A stretch of 7,060 bases of DNA. Source: Novosphingobium sp. (GTDB taxonomy: Bacteria; Pseudomonadota; Alphaproteobacteria; Sphingomonadales; Sphingomonadaceae). The notes beneath the pieces are model-generated. The model worked only from the letters and a program-made list of their open reading frames with translations, was not told the DNA's origin and did no database searches. Made by a program: the position numbers and the translations under genes. How positions within the stretch are numbered: the stretch's first letter is position 1; each line of letters opens with the position of its first letter. The stretch spans positions 1 to 7,060 of the forward strand of contig VFKS01000243.1 of NCBI GenBank assembly GCA_009885425.1, in the 5' to 3' direction. Positions 6,581 through 7,060 of this stretch are shown here, piece by piece.

Positions 6581-7060
6581 TCAGAACCCGACTTTGAGCG
6601 TCGCAAAGAACTGCTGCGGCGCACCGACCAACAGGGTTTGGCGATCGCCGCTGTTGCCGGTCCCGCCCGAGTTGATCGTGCCAATGTACTGTTGGTCGAG
6701 CAGGTTGGTGGCGTTCAACTGCACTTCGATGGTTTCGGTGATCCGGTAGCCGATTGAAGCATCGACAATCGCCCGTCCGGGGACCGACTGATCGTTGGTA
6801 TAAGTGAAAAAGCGCTTCGACATATAATTCACGCCGATCCGCCCAAACACCGGACCTTGGTCATAGCTCAGTTCACCGCGCAGCATATGCTGGGGCGTAT
6901 CGATCACCGTCTTGCCTTTGATCGCGGCCAGCAGCGTCCCCGACAGGTTGAAGACATCGTTGCGGTAGGTCGCATCGGTATAGCTGTAAGACGCGAACAG
7001 GCTGAGCCCGCCGCCCAGCTTGACCTCGCCGACCGCTTCGAACCCGACCGAGCGGACCGA
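6581..7060 (-). CDS. TonB-dependent outer-membrane receptor, C-terminal part (cut by window edge)
   Basis: The last 159 residues of the protein are visible; the frame is open to the right edge. They form the end of an outer-membrane beta-barrel: alternating strands such as LSLFASYSYTDATYRND, then VIDTPQHMLRGELSYDQG, RIGVNYMSKRFFTYTND, and ETIEVQLNATNLLDQQYIG. The chain ends LKVGF, with the terminal phenylalanine expected for recognition by the BAM assembly machinery. TonB-dependent receptors import scarce nutrients with energy from TonB-ExbBD. The plug domain and TonB box lie outside the window, so the substrate cannot be inferred from sequence. The GTG at 6907 is only an internal valine codon, not the start. 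Its position upstream of phoD on the same strand suggests a role in acquiring phosphorylated compounds or phosphate, but this is inference from adjacency. Confidence 0.92.
   Translation of the reverse strand, partial: SVRSVGFEAVGEVKLGGGLSLFASYSYTDATYRNDVFNLSGTLLAAIKGKTVIDTPQHMLRGELSYDQGPVFGRIGVNYMSKRFFTYTNDQSVPGRAIVDASIGYRITETIEVQLNATNLLDQQYIGTINSGGTGNSGDRQTLLVGAPQQFFATLKVGF

Overview
The window looks like part of the chromosome of a high-GC alphaproteobacterium, most likely a sphingomonad (Sphingomonadales). Three things suggest this: the gene order rpmH-rnpA-yidD-yidC-engB, the sphingomonad-like starts of the YidC and ComM proteins, and a TonB-dependent receptor next to a Tat-exported PhoD. 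No genus can be fixed from the sequence alone. The content is mostly housekeeping, and I see no mobile element, CRISPR array, tRNA or rRNA.

Layout. Positions 1-634 (minus) hold the N-terminal third of a YifB/ComM-type AAA+ protein that runs off the left edge and starts at TTG. A 175-base divergent intergenic region follows. At 810-1496 (plus) lies an exported protein with a ClpP/crotonase-like core of the COG3904 kind, function unknown. A clear -35/-10 promoter at 1508-1536 then opens a tight plus-strand operon: rpmH (ribosomal protein L34), rnpA (RNase P protein), yidD (membrane insertion helper), yidC (inner-membrane insertase) and engB/yihA (ribosome-assembly GTPase). A 16-base perfect palindrome overlaps the yidD stop codon.

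The operon ends at 4786, where it meets the minus-strand phoD gene head-on: the two stop codons abut with no base between them. PhoD (4787-6460) is a Tat-exported alkaline phosphatase/phosphodiesterase. Upstream of it in the same direction is the C-terminal end of a TonB-dependent outer-membrane receptor (6581-7060), cut by the right edge. The 120 bases between them hold a stem-loop with a short T run and a run of eight C.

How the genes fit together. The rpmH operon couples a ribosomal protein, tRNA processing, membrane-protein insertion and late ribosome assembly. The phoD and receptor pair would release phosphate from organic phosphoesters in the periplasm and import an unknown substrate across the outer membrane; their pairing is inferred from adjacency. 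The least understood gene is the exported ClpP-like protein at 810-1496.
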